Assembly (NCBI RefSeq): GCF_900188405.1
Contig: NZ_FZOF01000035.1
Span: 26,127-90,126 of the forward strand
DNA: 64,000 bases
Direction: 5' to 3'
Origin: Actinacidiphila glaucinigra
GTDB taxonomy: Bacteria; Actinomycetota; Actinomycetes; Streptomycetales; Streptomycetaceae
Shown here: positions 43,439 to 51,807 of the stretch, one piece after another
Layout: every line of letters starts with the position of its first letter
Numbering within the stretch: position 1 is the first letter of the stretch
Notes under the pieces: model-generated
What the model was told of the DNA's origin: nothing
Database searches by the model: none
The model's input: the letters and a program-made list of their open reading frames with translations, nothing else
Program-made: the position numbers and the translations under genes

Positions 43439-45349
43439 GTGCAGCGCCAAGTCGAACTCCACGAACTACTCGCTCGCGCCGGACTGACGGTGGTCGAGGA
43501 CGTGCGCCCGGGCAGCCTGTTCCCGCCGGAGGCGGGCTGGCGGATCGCCCGGGGGGTCGCGGCGCCGGACGCAGCGGCCCGCGAGGCAATCGATGCCTCG
43601 TGGTGGCGTCGTGTGTGTGATGTCGACGGTGAGTTCCTGGTGGCGGTCCTCAGGTACCGGATCGGCGGCAATGACGCCTTGTGGACCCGGGTACGGCACG
43701 CCGGGGGTGGTGTGCCGGAGTTGACCGGCAGCCCCGGGTTCGTGGCACTCTCCCTCGACGGGCAGGTGCTGCTGGCAGAGGTGCCCGATGAGGACGGGTC
43801 TTCGGTGACCGCCCTGGACCGGCTTCCGGAGCGGCTGGAGGCGGCCGCTGCGGCCGCCGGGCTCGAGAAGCAGGCCGAGCGCGCCGAGGTGTGGGCGGAG
43901 GTGCCCGGCCGACGTGCGTGGCCGTTGCACTGGGCGGAGGGGATCGGGTCCAATCCGGCCGCGACGGACGAGCTGTTGATCCGGCTGCTGGACGTCGAGG
44001 AGGGCTTCCTGCACGAATGCGACCGGCCCGCCGTCCTCGACGCCGCCGTGGCGCACCCCGATCCGCGGGTGCGGGCAAGGCCCGCCGACACCTTCCGGCC
44101 CAAGCTCACGTCCGATCAGTGGGTACGCCTTGTGCGCGCCGAGCCGTCGCCGGATCGACGCATGCTGTGGGCGGAGCACGCCTGCGCCTGGGGCGCCGAA
44201 CTCCCCGAGGACCTGTACGACGACCTCCTCGCCGGCCCGTCCCGCGCGCAAGCCGCCGAACTCCCCAGGCTCCCCGCACGGCACCTTTCCGGCCTCACGG
44301 CCGACGCAGATCCCCGCGTGCGGGCGGCGGCCTGCGCCCGGTGGGAAGACCTCACTGAACCGCTGCGGAAGCGGCTGCTGGCCGACACCGACCACGCGGT
44401 GCGAACGGCTGCGCTGCTCGCCCACCACGCGGGCGTGCCCATGCCACGCGAGGTCTTCGCCGCCCTGCCCGACCCGCGGCGGGCGCTCGAACGGTGCCGT
44501 CTTGCGCCCGAGCTGGAGGCGGAGCTGGTCGTGGACGAGGACGCGGACGTACGCCGGGCGCTGGCCGCCAATCCGGGCCTGGGCGCTCACGGCGTCGCCG
44601 TGCTGGCAAAGGACCCGCAGGGCGACATCCGTTCCACGGTGGCGGTGCGCGCCGACCTCACCGAGGAGCAACGCGCCACGATACGCCATGACTTCGACCC
44701 GACGTCCATGTCGCGCACCCTGTCCTGGGTCGAAGACCTGCACGGTGACGCCGACGCAATGCGCGATCTCGCCGCGTCGTCCCACCCGCTGGTCCGCCGG
44801 AGTGTGGCCCGAGCCCGGCACCTCCCGCCGGATGTCGTGGCGCGCCTGGCACGGGACGAGGACCGGGTGGTCCGCCTGTTCCTCGCCGAATCGTGCGAGG
44901 ACGCGCCTGCCGACATGCTGCTGGAGGTGTGGAGCTGGTGGGACGGCAGCTTCAGCCACCCCGGCCGGCCCCGCAGTCACCCCAACTTTCCCCGTACGGG
45001 ACTGCTGCGCTACATCGACGACCCGAGCGGGCGGATGCGCCGCCTGGCCCTGGACGACCCGGAGTCGACACCGGCCGACGTCGCGCGCCTGGCGCGGGAT
45101 CCCGAAGCGGAGGTGCGCCGCCGCGCGGCGCAGGACCCCCGGCTGTCACCGGCGGACGCGGTGCGGCTGCTGAACGACCCGGACGTCCACATCCGCGGCA
45201 CGGCGGTACGCAATCCGCGGCTGCCGGCCCGCATCCTGGCCGGTTTGCTGCACGACCGCGACACAGCGAGCGCAGCGGCCGCCAACCCGGCGATCCCGGT
45301 CCCTGTCCTGCACCGCATCCTTGACGCGGCCGCGGCAGCCTCGCGCTGA
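43439..45349 (+). CDS. Leucine-rich-repeat-variant (LRV/HEAT-like) protein
   Basis: A 636-residue soluble protein. After a unique N-terminal domain of about 190 residues, helical repeats follow with the LRV pattern '...D-P-x-x-x-V-R-x-x-A-A-x-N/R-P-x-L-P': 'VLDAAVAHPDPRVRARPAD', 'VRAAACARWEDLTEPLRKRL', 'DVARLARDPEAEVRRRAAQD', 'AVRLLNDPDVHIRGTAVRNP'. Such solenoids mediate protein contacts. GTG 43439 is preceded by GTAAGGA at longish spacing; the start is approximate. A piece of a second copy lies at 21526-21741. Confidence 0.85.
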   Translation: MQRQVELHELLARAGLTVVEDVRPGSLFPPEAGWRIARGVAAPDAAAREAIDASWWRRVCDVDGEFLVAVLRYRIGGNDALWTRVRHAGGGVPELTGSPGFVALSLDGQVLLAEVPDEDGSSVTALDRLPERLEAAAAAAGLEKQAERAEVWAEVPGRRAWPLHWAEGIGSNPAATDELLIRLLDVEEGFLHECDRPAVLDAAVAHPDPRVRARPADTFRPKLTSDQWVRLVRAEPSPDRRMLWAEHACAWGAELPEDLYDDLLAGPSRAQAAELPRLPARHLSGLTADADPRVRAAACARWEDLTEPLRKRLLADTDHAVRTAALLAHHAGVPMPREVFAALPDPRRALERCRLAPELEAELVVDEDADVRRALAANPGLGAHGVAVLAKDPQGDIRSTVAVRADLTEEQRATIRHDFDPTSMSRTLSWVEDLHGDADAMRDLAASSHPLVRRSVARARHLPPDVVARLARDEDRVVRLFLAESCEDAPADMLLEVWSWWDGSFSHPGRPRSHPNFPRTGLLRYIDDPSGRMRRLALDDPESTPADVARLARDPEAEVRRRAAQDPRLSPADAVRLLNDPDVHIRGTAVRNPRLPARILAGLLHDRDTASAAAANPAIPVPVLHRILDAAAAASR

Positions 45350-45377
45350 ACACCGATGATGCGTCGTGCGTGATCCC

Positions 45378-46685
45378 TTACGCGGGTGGGGTTTCTCGAT
45401 CGGTGAGGCGCGCGGTGAGGAATGCCCGCTCGGCCTCGTTGCGGGTCAGCTCCCGTGCCTGCCGGTACGCGGCCGACGCCTCGTCCGTACGACCGAGGCG
45501 GTGCAGCAGGTCGGCTTTGATCGCCGGTAGGTACTGGTACCCGGACAGTCGGCTGTCCTGCTCCAGTGCCTCGACCTGCGCCAGCGCGACGGCCGGTCCT
45601 TGGGTCATCGACAGCGGTACCGTCCGGTTCAGCGCGACCACCGGTGAGGGCCACAGCGCCAGCAGCCTGTCGTAGAGTGCCACGATCTGCGGCCAGTCCG
45701 TCTCCTGGTACGTGGGTGCCTGGGCGTACAGGGAGGCGATGGCTGCCTGGAGCAGGTAGCGCCCCGCACGGCCGCCGCGCAGCCCGGCCACGATCAGCTC
45801 GTGAGCCTCGGCGAGTGCGGTGCGGTCCCACCGCGAGCGGTCCTGTTCCTGAAGTCGCAGAAGTCGGCCCTCGGCGCCGGTCCGGGTGGCGCGCCGGGCG
45901 TCGGTGACCAGGAGCAGTGCGAGCAGTCCGCGGACTTCGGGCTCGTCGGGCATGAGGGCGTGCAGCGTGCGGGCCAGGTGCAGTGCGCGGTCGGCCAGGT
46001 CGGTGCGCATGAGCGCAGGGCCTGAGGGGGCCGTGTGCCCGGCGGTGAAGAACAGGTGGAGCACGCCGAGCACGGATGTCAGCCGGTCCGGCAGCTCCGC
46101 GGGGCGCGGCATCCGGTAGGGAATGCGGGCGGCGGAGATCTTCTTCTTCGCCCGGGTGATCCGGGCAGCCATTGTCTGCTCCGACACCAGCAGCGCCCGG
46201 GCGACGTCTGGCGTGGGCAGCCCGCACACCAGCCGCAGCGTGAGCGCCAGTTGTGCCTCCTGCGCGAGCGCGGGATGGCAACAGGTGAAGATGAGCCGCA
46301 ATCGTTCGTCGGGTACGGCATCCTCCAGGTCCACGGCCTCGCCCTCATCGTGTTCGTCCAGCGTGTCCGGGGCGAGTTCGTCGACGGCCTCTTCGGGCTC
46401 CACCAGCAGCGGCAGCCTCGAGCGGAACGTCCGCTCGCGGCGGATCGCGTCCATCGCCCGGCGCTTGGCCGTGGTGGTGAGCCACGCCGCGGGGTTGCCC
46501 GGGATCCCGTCACGTTCCCAGGCGGACAGCGCCGCGGCGTACGCCTCCTGTACGCACTCCTCGGCAAGGTCCAGGTCGCGGGCGACGCGCACCGTCGCGG
46601 CGAGCACGAAGGCCCACTCGTGCCGGTGCGCGTCGGCGACCGCCTGCCTCGCGACCATCCGCCTCGTGTCCGCTGTGGCCGTCAT
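45378..46685 (-). CDS. ECF42-type RNA polymerase sigma factor
   Basis: A 435-residue extracytoplasmic-function sigma factor with a long C-terminal extension. Region 2 is 'AAYAAALSAWERDGIPGNPA' to 'AKRRAMDAIRRERTFRSRL'; region 4 is 'ALTLRLVCGLPTPDVARALL' to 'SEQTMAARITRAKKKI'. The roughly 230-residue extension ('ELIVAGLRGGRAGRYLLQAA', 'PAVALAQVEALEQDSRLSGY') has TPR-like helices required for activity in the ECF42 group. It overlaps the YciI-like gene by 4 bp, the standard ECF42 pairing. Confidence 0.93.
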   Translation of the reverse strand: MTATADTRRMVARQAVADAHRHEWAFVLAATVRVARDLDLAEECVQEAYAAALSAWERDGIPGNPAAWLTTTAKRRAMDAIRRERTFRSRLPLLVEPEEAVDELAPDTLDEHDEGEAVDLEDAVPDERLRLIFTCCHPALAQEAQLALTLRLVCGLPTPDVARALLVSEQTMAARITRAKKKISAARIPYRMPRPAELPDRLTSVLGVLHLFFTAGHTAPSGPALMRTDLADRALHLARTLHALMPDEPEVRGLLALLLVTDARRATRTGAEGRLLRLQEQDRSRWDRTALAEAHELIVAGLRGGRAGRYLLQAAIASLYAQAPTYQETDWPQIVALYDRLLALWPSPVVALNRTVPLSMTQGPAVALAQVEALEQDSRLSGYQYLPAIKADLLHRLGRTDEASAAYRQARELTRNEAERAFLTARLTDRETPPA

Positions 46686-47029
46686 CGGGCGACGGGCGCG
46701 ATGCCGCCCGCGACGGGCCGCACCTCGACACCACCGCGACCCCACTGCACGGCGGGGTTACGACGCGCCAACTCCAGGGCGGCATCCAGGTCGGGGGCCT
46801 CGATGACGCAGATGCCGGCGATGACCTCCTTGGAGTCGATGAAGGGGCCGTCGGTGACCACGTCGCCGCGCAGCGAGGTGGCGGTGTCGGTGGACTGCAG
46901 TGCGTACGCCGTGATCATGGCGCCGGAGTCGATGAGGTCGTCAGCGTGCCGCTTGCTCGCCGCCTGCTGCTCGGGGGTGTAGTCGCCGGCCGCGGCGTCG
47001 TCAAAGATGAGGATCGCGTACTGGGCCAT
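46682..47029 (-). CDS. YciI/DGPF-domain protein
   Basis: A 115-residue single-domain protein with the name-giving motif 'TDGPFIDSKEVIAGICVIEA' and 'LDAALELARRNPAVQWGRG'. Members are the usual partners and targets of ECF42 sigma factors and may have a peroxidase- or dehalogenase-like ancestry. It is first in the two-gene operon, and its stop overlaps the sigma-factor start (ATGA). Confidence 0.93.
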   Translation of the reverse strand: MAQYAILIFDDAAAGDYTPEQQAASKRHADDLIDSGAMITAYALQSTDTATSLRGDVVTDGPFIDSKEVIAGICVIEAPDLDAALELARRNPAVQWGRGGVEVRPVAGGIAPVAR

Positions 47030-47220
47030 GAGTGCTCTCCTTGGCTGTGGGTCTGGTCGGTACGCCTCTACGTCGTACGGGCGAGGCGAATTCGACAGAC
47101 CGTACGCGAACTTTCCTCAGAAGCCCCGGGTCGGCTCCGGCTGCGCGGGCGTACCCCGGCCCGGCCGGACGGCGTACCGGTCGAGCAGGGGTACGGGTCG
47201 CGAGGTCGGTGGGGCTGTCC

Positions 47221-47865
47221 TCAGATCAGAAGCCCTCGGATGACCACGTCCGCGAGCGTATCCGTCGTGCGTTCCCATTCAGTCGGGGAGAGATCCTCGA
47301 TGCCGCGAATCCGGCGTCCCATCTGTTGCTGACTGAGAATGATGGCGGGACCCGTCAACGCGCTGTAAAGCACATCCATGGAGATTTCCGGGATTCGTCC
47401 CGCATGCGTCAGCCGCTGCGCAAGGATCTTGATCTCGGTCAGAATCGGACCCGTGTAATTGCTGTACAAGTAATCCAATCGGTCCGAATCCATTGCGGAC
47501 TCGTCCGAGATGATTCGGTTGATGTAGGGCCGGTTCGTGGAGAGTCGATAGAACACCTTGACGAAAGACGTGAATTTCTCGACATCGTCCGTATCGCTGC
47601 CGAAGATTGCCATCATCTCTCCGTAGGGCTCAGCGATGGCGTTGTCCATGACGGCGCGCCAGAAATTTGCCTTCGATCCGAAACGGTCGTTGATGAAGTT
47701 ATGGCTCACCGCCATACGCTTTGCGAGCTCCCGTACCGAGGCCCCGGAATAGCTTAGTTCGGCGAACGCCTCCAGTCCTCGGTCGAGGATCTCGGCGTCG
47801 GTGAGGTCGATCTGCTTCTGGCGAGGCTGCCGCTGAGAATGCCGGATGCTGCGCTTCTCTTCCAC
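47221..47865 (-). CDS. TetR-family transcriptional regulator
   Basis: A 214-residue regulator. The helix-turn-helix is 'ASVRELAKRMAVSHNFINDR' followed by 'FGSKANFWRAVM' (about residues 40-72). The all-helical ligand domain ('EKFTSFVKVFYRLSTNRPYI', 'IISDESAMDSDRLDYLYSNY') is of the type with a conserved 'RPYINRII' stretch. Codon choice includes more A/T third positions than its neighbours, hinting at later arrival. No obvious target gene is adjacent; 190 bp separate it from the YciI operon. Confidence 0.9.
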   Translation of the reverse strand: MEEKRSIRHSQRQPRQKQIDLTDAEILDRGLEAFAELSYSGASVRELAKRMAVSHNFINDRFGSKANFWRAVMDNAIAEPYGEMMAIFGSDTDDVEKFTSFVKVFYRLSTNRPYINRIISDESAMDSDRLDYLYSNYTGPILTEIKILAQRLTHAGRIPEISMDVLYSALTGPAIILSQQQMGRRIRGIEDLSPTEWERTTDTLADVVIRGLLI

Positions 47866-48084
47866 TGAAACCGCGCCCTTCGCCCTTGAATCGTCAATTC
47901 GCCCGCTGCTCCGGGGTGGCCGGCCGACGACACGTCGGACATTACTGCGGTATCCGACTAACCGGCCGTTCAGGCAGCCGCGCCTTGATCGGTACGGGCA
48001 GGGTACAGATTAGCGTCCGTGCGGCCGCGTAATCCCTGGTCGCCCGGTGACTGTAGGGGGAGCCCTTCGCGGAAGTCCGCCGCG

Positions 48085-48640
48085 AAGGGCTGGCCCCTGG
48101 AAGCGCTCCGCTCCCACGACACCCGGGCTGTCGCGGAACCGTCGGCCTTCGCCCTGGTACCCGACCGGACCCACAGCAGCAGCGAAACCCACGGCGACGC
48201 CACCGCCTCCGACAACATCGGCCCGGAGGCGGAAAGCCCCAACCCTGCGGACTGGGCCCCCGACCAGGCCGAGACCTCCATCCTGCAGTTCGCCGCACCC
48301 CGCGATCCGGGCATGCTGGCCCGGTTCGTCTCCTTACGCGTCCTGCAGGCCATACGGTTGTCCTGGTGAAGAGGCCTTGAGCCAGCCGTCCCCTACTCCG
48401 ACGGCCGCGGCACGCTGCGCGTCTCCTGCAGCTACGGCGACCTCGCGGTCCAGGACGCCCCGGACACCGAAGGCTTCTCCCTCGGCCTCTGGATTGCGAA
48501 GCAGCGCCACGCGGGCTACCGGGCCGCCGACCGCATCACGGCGCTGGAAGCCCTCGCCATGTGCTGGTCGGGGTTCGGCGCGTTGGCTTCGAGGACGGTA
48601 CGGCGGCCGCCCGACCGGGCTCGCCGCGCGCGGTTACCTC
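48085..48640 (+). pseudogene. Helicase-associated-domain gene remnant
   Basis: Segments 'GWPLEALRSHDTRAVAEPS' and 'TSILQFAAPRDPGMLARFVS' match the C-terminal half of Streptomyces DEAD/DEAH proteins that carry helicase-associated repeats. After a stop at 48367-48369, a second frame gives 'FSLGLWIAKQRHAGYRAADR' and 'ITALEALAMCWS', a helicase-associated repeat. The helicase core is missing. Compare the separate remnant at 61690-62200. Confidence 0.7.
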
Positions 48641-49039
48641 CTGGAATGTTCAGGTCCGCGACGAGGCGCTGGGCACCGCGCAGTGGACCGTGTCGGTCGA
48701 CTGCATGATCAACCGTGCCCCGCCAGCACGCCGCTGGTGCCCTCAAAAGAGGGGGATGCAGATGGGGGACGAACTGGCTGATCCGCAAAGCTCGGCAGCG
48801 CGGCCCTTGTGTTCGGGTGGGTGGTGAGGGGACGGGCGCCGACCAGCTCGTCAGACCGGCAATGGTCGGCGGCCGACCTCGGTCCGGGGGACGGTTGCCC
48901 GGTCCGGCAGAGCCTTCAGCGGCTTGGTGCTCCGTCCTGGAGACGGTTCGCTTCGGGGCTGGGTCGGGACGTCGCCGGTCGGCGTCCGCCGACCCTTGCC
49001 CGTCGGCGGACGGGAGCTGTTCGCATGCCTGGTTCAGCA
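48641..49039. other. Non-coding stretch left of the IS605-type element
   Basis: About 400 bp with no supportable gene; likely degraded DNA between the helicase remnant and the insertion element. Confidence 0.45.
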
Positions 49040-49066
49040 TGATCTAGCGCTTCTCAAGATAGGGGT

Positions 49067-49088
49067 GACCCGCTCCGGAGCACGGGTC
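49067..49088. repeat. Left-end hairpin of the IS605-type element
   Basis: GACCCG and CGGGTC (49067-49072, 49083-49088) around a 10-nt loop that is itself partly self-complementary. TnpA recognises such subterminal hairpins. Confidence 0.6.
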
Positions 49089-49101
49089 TGCACTGTTGAC
49101 C

Positions 49102-49530
49102 TCAGTCGGGGCGCTTCTGGTTCTCGATGTACTCCTTGATGATCGACAGGGGTGCGCCCCCGCAGGAAGCCGCGAAGTAGGACGGCGACCAGAAGTGGTC
49201 GCCCCACAGGTACTTGCGGATGTGGCCGGGGAACTCCTGCCGGAGCCTGCGGGCGGATACGCCCTTGAGGGAACCGACCAGCCGGGACAGGGCGACCTTC
49301 GGTGGGTAGTGCACGAGCAGATGGACGTGGTCGGTCTCGCCGTTGAAGTCGACCAGTTCGGTTTCGAAGTCGGCGCAGACGGCGCGCATGATCTCTTCGC
49401 AGCGCCGAAGGATCTCGTCGGTGAAGGGGCCGTGCCGGTGCTTGGGGGTGAAGACCAAGTGGGCGTGGAGGGTGTAGACGACCGTACGGCCTCTGCGAAT
49501 GTGGGGGTTTGGCTCCCAGCGTGGTGACAT
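49102..49530 (-). CDS. tnpA: IS200/IS605 TnpA, Y1 HUH transposase
   Basis: A 142-residue single-strand transposase. The HUH motif is 'DHVHLLVHYPP' (His-Val-His) and the catalytic Tyr is in 'IIKEYIENQ' near the C-terminus. The length matches the family (about 130-155). It appears intact, so the element may still move. It is divergent from tnpB. Confidence 0.95.
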   Translation of the reverse strand: MSPRWEPNPHIRRGRTVVYTLHAHLVFTPKHRHGPFTDEILRRCEEIMRAVCADFETELVDFNGETDHVHLLVHYPPKVALSRLVGSLKGVSARRLRQEFPGHIRKYLWGDHFWSPSYFAASCGGAPLSIIKEYIENQKRPD

Positions 49531-49541
49531 AGATCGCTGTT

Positions 49542-50711
49542 ATGGTCACGTCCGTGAAGATCGTGACGCAGGTGAAGCTGTTGCCGGAGGCCGGGCAGGC
49601 CGCCGCACTGCGCTCCACCCTGCGCACGGTCAACGAGCTGGCGAACTGGGTCGCCGACGTGGCGTTCGCCCATGACGTGCCGCGTGAGTACGAGCTGCGC
49701 AAGCACACGTACGCCCACCTCAAGGCCCAGGGCCTTGGGGCGCAGGCGGCGCAGCACGTCATCAAGAAGGTCCGTGACGCCTACACCACGCTGCACGCCA
49801 ACCTGCTCGGCGGGAACCTCGGCAAGCCGGGATCGAAGCGCCGCATCAAGGCGGAGTCCAAGCCGATCGCCTTCCGGCCCCAGGCGGCACAGCCGTACGA
49901 CGACCGGTGCTTGTCCTGGCAGTACGACCAGCAGACCGTATCGATCTGGACGACCGCGGGGAGGATCAAGAACGTCCGCTTCGCATGTTCGGCGGGGGCG
50001 CTCAAAACGCTCCAGCAGTACCGCAAGGGCGAGTCCGACCTGATCGAACGTGACGGCATCTTCTACCTGGTCGCCGTGTGCGAGGTGCCCGAGGCCGTCC
50101 CGTACGAGCCGGACGGCATCATCGGCGTCGACCTCGGCATCGTCAACATCGCCACCACATCCACCGGCTACCAGGCCGCCGGACGCCGGCTCAACCGGTA
50201 CCGCAAGCGTCAGCTTGCCCTGCGGTCCAAGCTCCAGAAGAAGCGCACCAGGAGTGCGGAGCGCCGGTTGAAGGAACGCCGCAGCCGAGAGGCGCGGCAC
50301 GTGAAGAACACCAACCACGTCATCGCGAAGACGATCGTGACCGAGGCTGAACGCACCTCGGCCGGTATCGCCCTGGAAGAACTCAAGGGAATCCGGCAGA
50401 GGGTACGGCTTCGCAAGCCCCAACGGGTCACACTCCATTCCTGGGCCTTCGCCCAGCTCGCAGACTTCATCGTCTACAAGGCCCGGCGCGCCGGTGTGCC
50501 GCTCGTCTACGTCGATCCCGCGTACACGTCGCAGATGTGCTGCGAGTGCGGTCACACCGACAAGCGCAACCGGGTCGATCAAGGACTGTTCATCTGCCGG
50601 AACCGCGGGGTCGTTGCCCACGCAGACCGGAACGCTTCCCACAACATCGCCGCACGCGGCGCCGTTGTGTGGACTGCGGGGCGTGAGTCACGCGTCCCTG
50701 CCACCCCATAG
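49542..50711 (+). CDS. tnpB: TnpB RNA-guided nuclease of the IS605-type element
   Basis: A 389-residue ancestor-type Cas12 nuclease. RuvC residues are the Asp in 'GVDLGIVNIATT', the Glu in 'ALEELKGIR' and the Asp in 'AHADRNASHNIAARGA'. The zinc finger is 'CCECGHTDKRN' but the second half reads 'FICRNRGVVA' where C-x-x-C is expected, so one ligand Cys is Arg. It otherwise looks full length. Its guide RNA should derive from the right end downstream. Confidence 0.94.
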   Translation: MVTSVKIVTQVKLLPEAGQAAALRSTLRTVNELANWVADVAFAHDVPREYELRKHTYAHLKAQGLGAQAAQHVIKKVRDAYTTLHANLLGGNLGKPGSKRRIKAESKPIAFRPQAAQPYDDRCLSWQYDQQTVSIWTTAGRIKNVRFACSAGALKTLQQYRKGESDLIERDGIFYLVAVCEVPEAVPYEPDGIIGVDLGIVNIATTSTGYQAAGRRLNRYRKRQLALRSKLQKKRTRSAERRLKERRSREARHVKNTNHVIAKTIVTEAERTSAGIALEELKGIRQRVRLRKPQRVTLHSWAFAQLADFIVYKARRAGVPLVYVDPAYTSQMCCECGHTDKRNRVDQGLFICRNRGVVAHADRNASHNIAARGAVVWTAGRESRVPATP

Positions 50712-50788
50712 GGGTGTCTGGACGGAGGAGACCACCCAGCAGCCAGTTGGGCACTACCTCCAAGCCCGGTCTTTTAGGGCCGGGTCAA
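50712..50788 (+). ncRNA. Putative TnpB guide (omega) RNA / right end
   Basis: The 77 bp between the tnpB stop and the TCAA end include a GC-rich hairpin (CCCGG ... CCGGG, 50765-50784). In characterised IS605 elements the guide RNA scaffold comes from tnpB's 3' end plus the right end, with the guide beginning just outside. The exact start cannot be seen. Confidence 0.5.
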
Positions 50789-51807
50789 GTTGACGCAGGC
50801 AGGCTCCTGCGGAGCCAGCGGATGCGGGCTGCGACGGCGTCCTGGGAGAGCGCCGCCTGGGGCACCACTGTGTCGAAGCCGTGGAAGCCGCCGGGCCAGA
50901 CGTGCAACTCGGCGCTTCCCCCGGCATGCCAGAGGCGGGTGGCATAGGTGATGACCTCGTCGCGGAACGTCTCGGCGGAACCGACGTCGACGAAGGCGGG
51001 AGGCAGCGCGGACAGGTTCGTGGCGCGTGCCGGCGCCGCGTAGGGGGAGACGTCGTCGCCGCCCTGGGCATCGCCGAGCAGTGCCGTCCATGCACTGTGG
51101 TTGGAAGCCTGGTCCCATATGCCCAGGCCGGTGAGCTGGCGGGCCGAGGGGGTGTTGTTACGGTCGTCGAGCATCGGGCAGAGCAGCATCTGTGCGGACA
51201 GGGCCGGGCCGCCGCGGTCGCGGGCCATCAGAGCCAGGGCGGCGGCCAGGCCGCCGCCGGCACTGGTACCGGCCACGATGATTCGTTCGGGGTCGATGCC
51301 GAGTTCCACGGCGTGTTCGGCTGTCCACAGCAAGCCGGCATAACAGTCCTCGACGGGGCCCGGGTGCTTGGTCTCGGGTGCCAGCCGGTACTCCACCGAT
51401 ACCACTGCCGCGTTGAACTCCTGCATCAGGTCCAGCCATTCGGGCACCTGGTCGCGCATGTTGCCGGTCATCATCCCGCCGCCGTGGATGTGGTAGAGCA
51501 CCGGGGTCGGGGCAGACGCCGCGGTCGGGAGGCAGATCAGCAAAGAGATGTCCGGGGCGCCTTGGGGACCCGGCACTGTCCGCTCTTCGACCGCATAGGT
51601 GCCCCCCTTGGTGAAGGCCTCCTCGGGTGCCGGCGTGGAGCTGCCGATGGCGCCTCGGCGTGTCCTCTCCACGAAGGCGAAGTCGGTGAAGGCGTCGGGC
51701 GGCAGGATCTTATTGATCTCATGCAAAGCCGGTGCGAGTGCCGGGTCGAACGGCGGAGGTGGGCCGAGGGGCGCGGAGAGGGAGGAGGGATCGGACGTGG
51801 TCATCAT
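50785..51807 (-). CDS. Alpha/beta hydrolase, hormone-sensitive-lipase (HSL) family
   Basis: A 340-residue esterase-type enzyme. The oxyanion motif is 'YHIHGGGMMTGN', the nucleophile elbow 'VAGTSAGGGLAAALALMA', with Asp in 'DVGSAETFRDEV' and His in 'GGFHGFDT'. GGAG precedes ATGATG; the second ATG (51804) has the better spacing. The stop codon lies within the right end of the adjacent IS605-type element, so the C-terminus may have been altered by that insertion. The natural substrate is unknown. Confidence 0.92.
   Translation of the reverse strand: MMTTSDPSSLSAPLGPPPPFDPALAPALHEINKILPPDAFTDFAFVERTRRGAIGSSTPAPEEAFTKGGTYAVEERTVPGPQGAPDISLLICLPTAASAPTPVLYHIHGGGMMTGNMRDQVPEWLDLMQEFNAAVVSVEYRLAPETKHPGPVEDCYAGLLWTAEHAVELGIDPERIIVAGTSAGGGLAAALALMARDRGGPALSAQMLLCPMLDDRNNTPSARQLTGLGIWDQASNHSAWTALLGDAQGGDDVSPYAAPARATNLSALPPAFVDVGSAETFRDEVITYATRLWHAGGSAELHVWPGGFHGFDTVVPQAALSQDAVAARIRWLRRSLPAST

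Larger units (their letters stand above)
49040..50788 (+). mobile_element. IS200/IS605-type insertion element (tnpA and tnpB, divergent)
   Basis: The boundaries enclose an outward-reading Y1 transposase and a TnpB nuclease with only 11 bp between their starts, the IS608-like layout. A left-end hairpin at 49067-49088 and a right-end hairpin at 50765-50784, followed by TCAA, mark the ends. IS608 cleaves at TCAA on its right, so 50788 is the likely right end; the left end is approximate. There are no inverted repeats or target duplications, as expected of this class. Confidence 0.85.
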
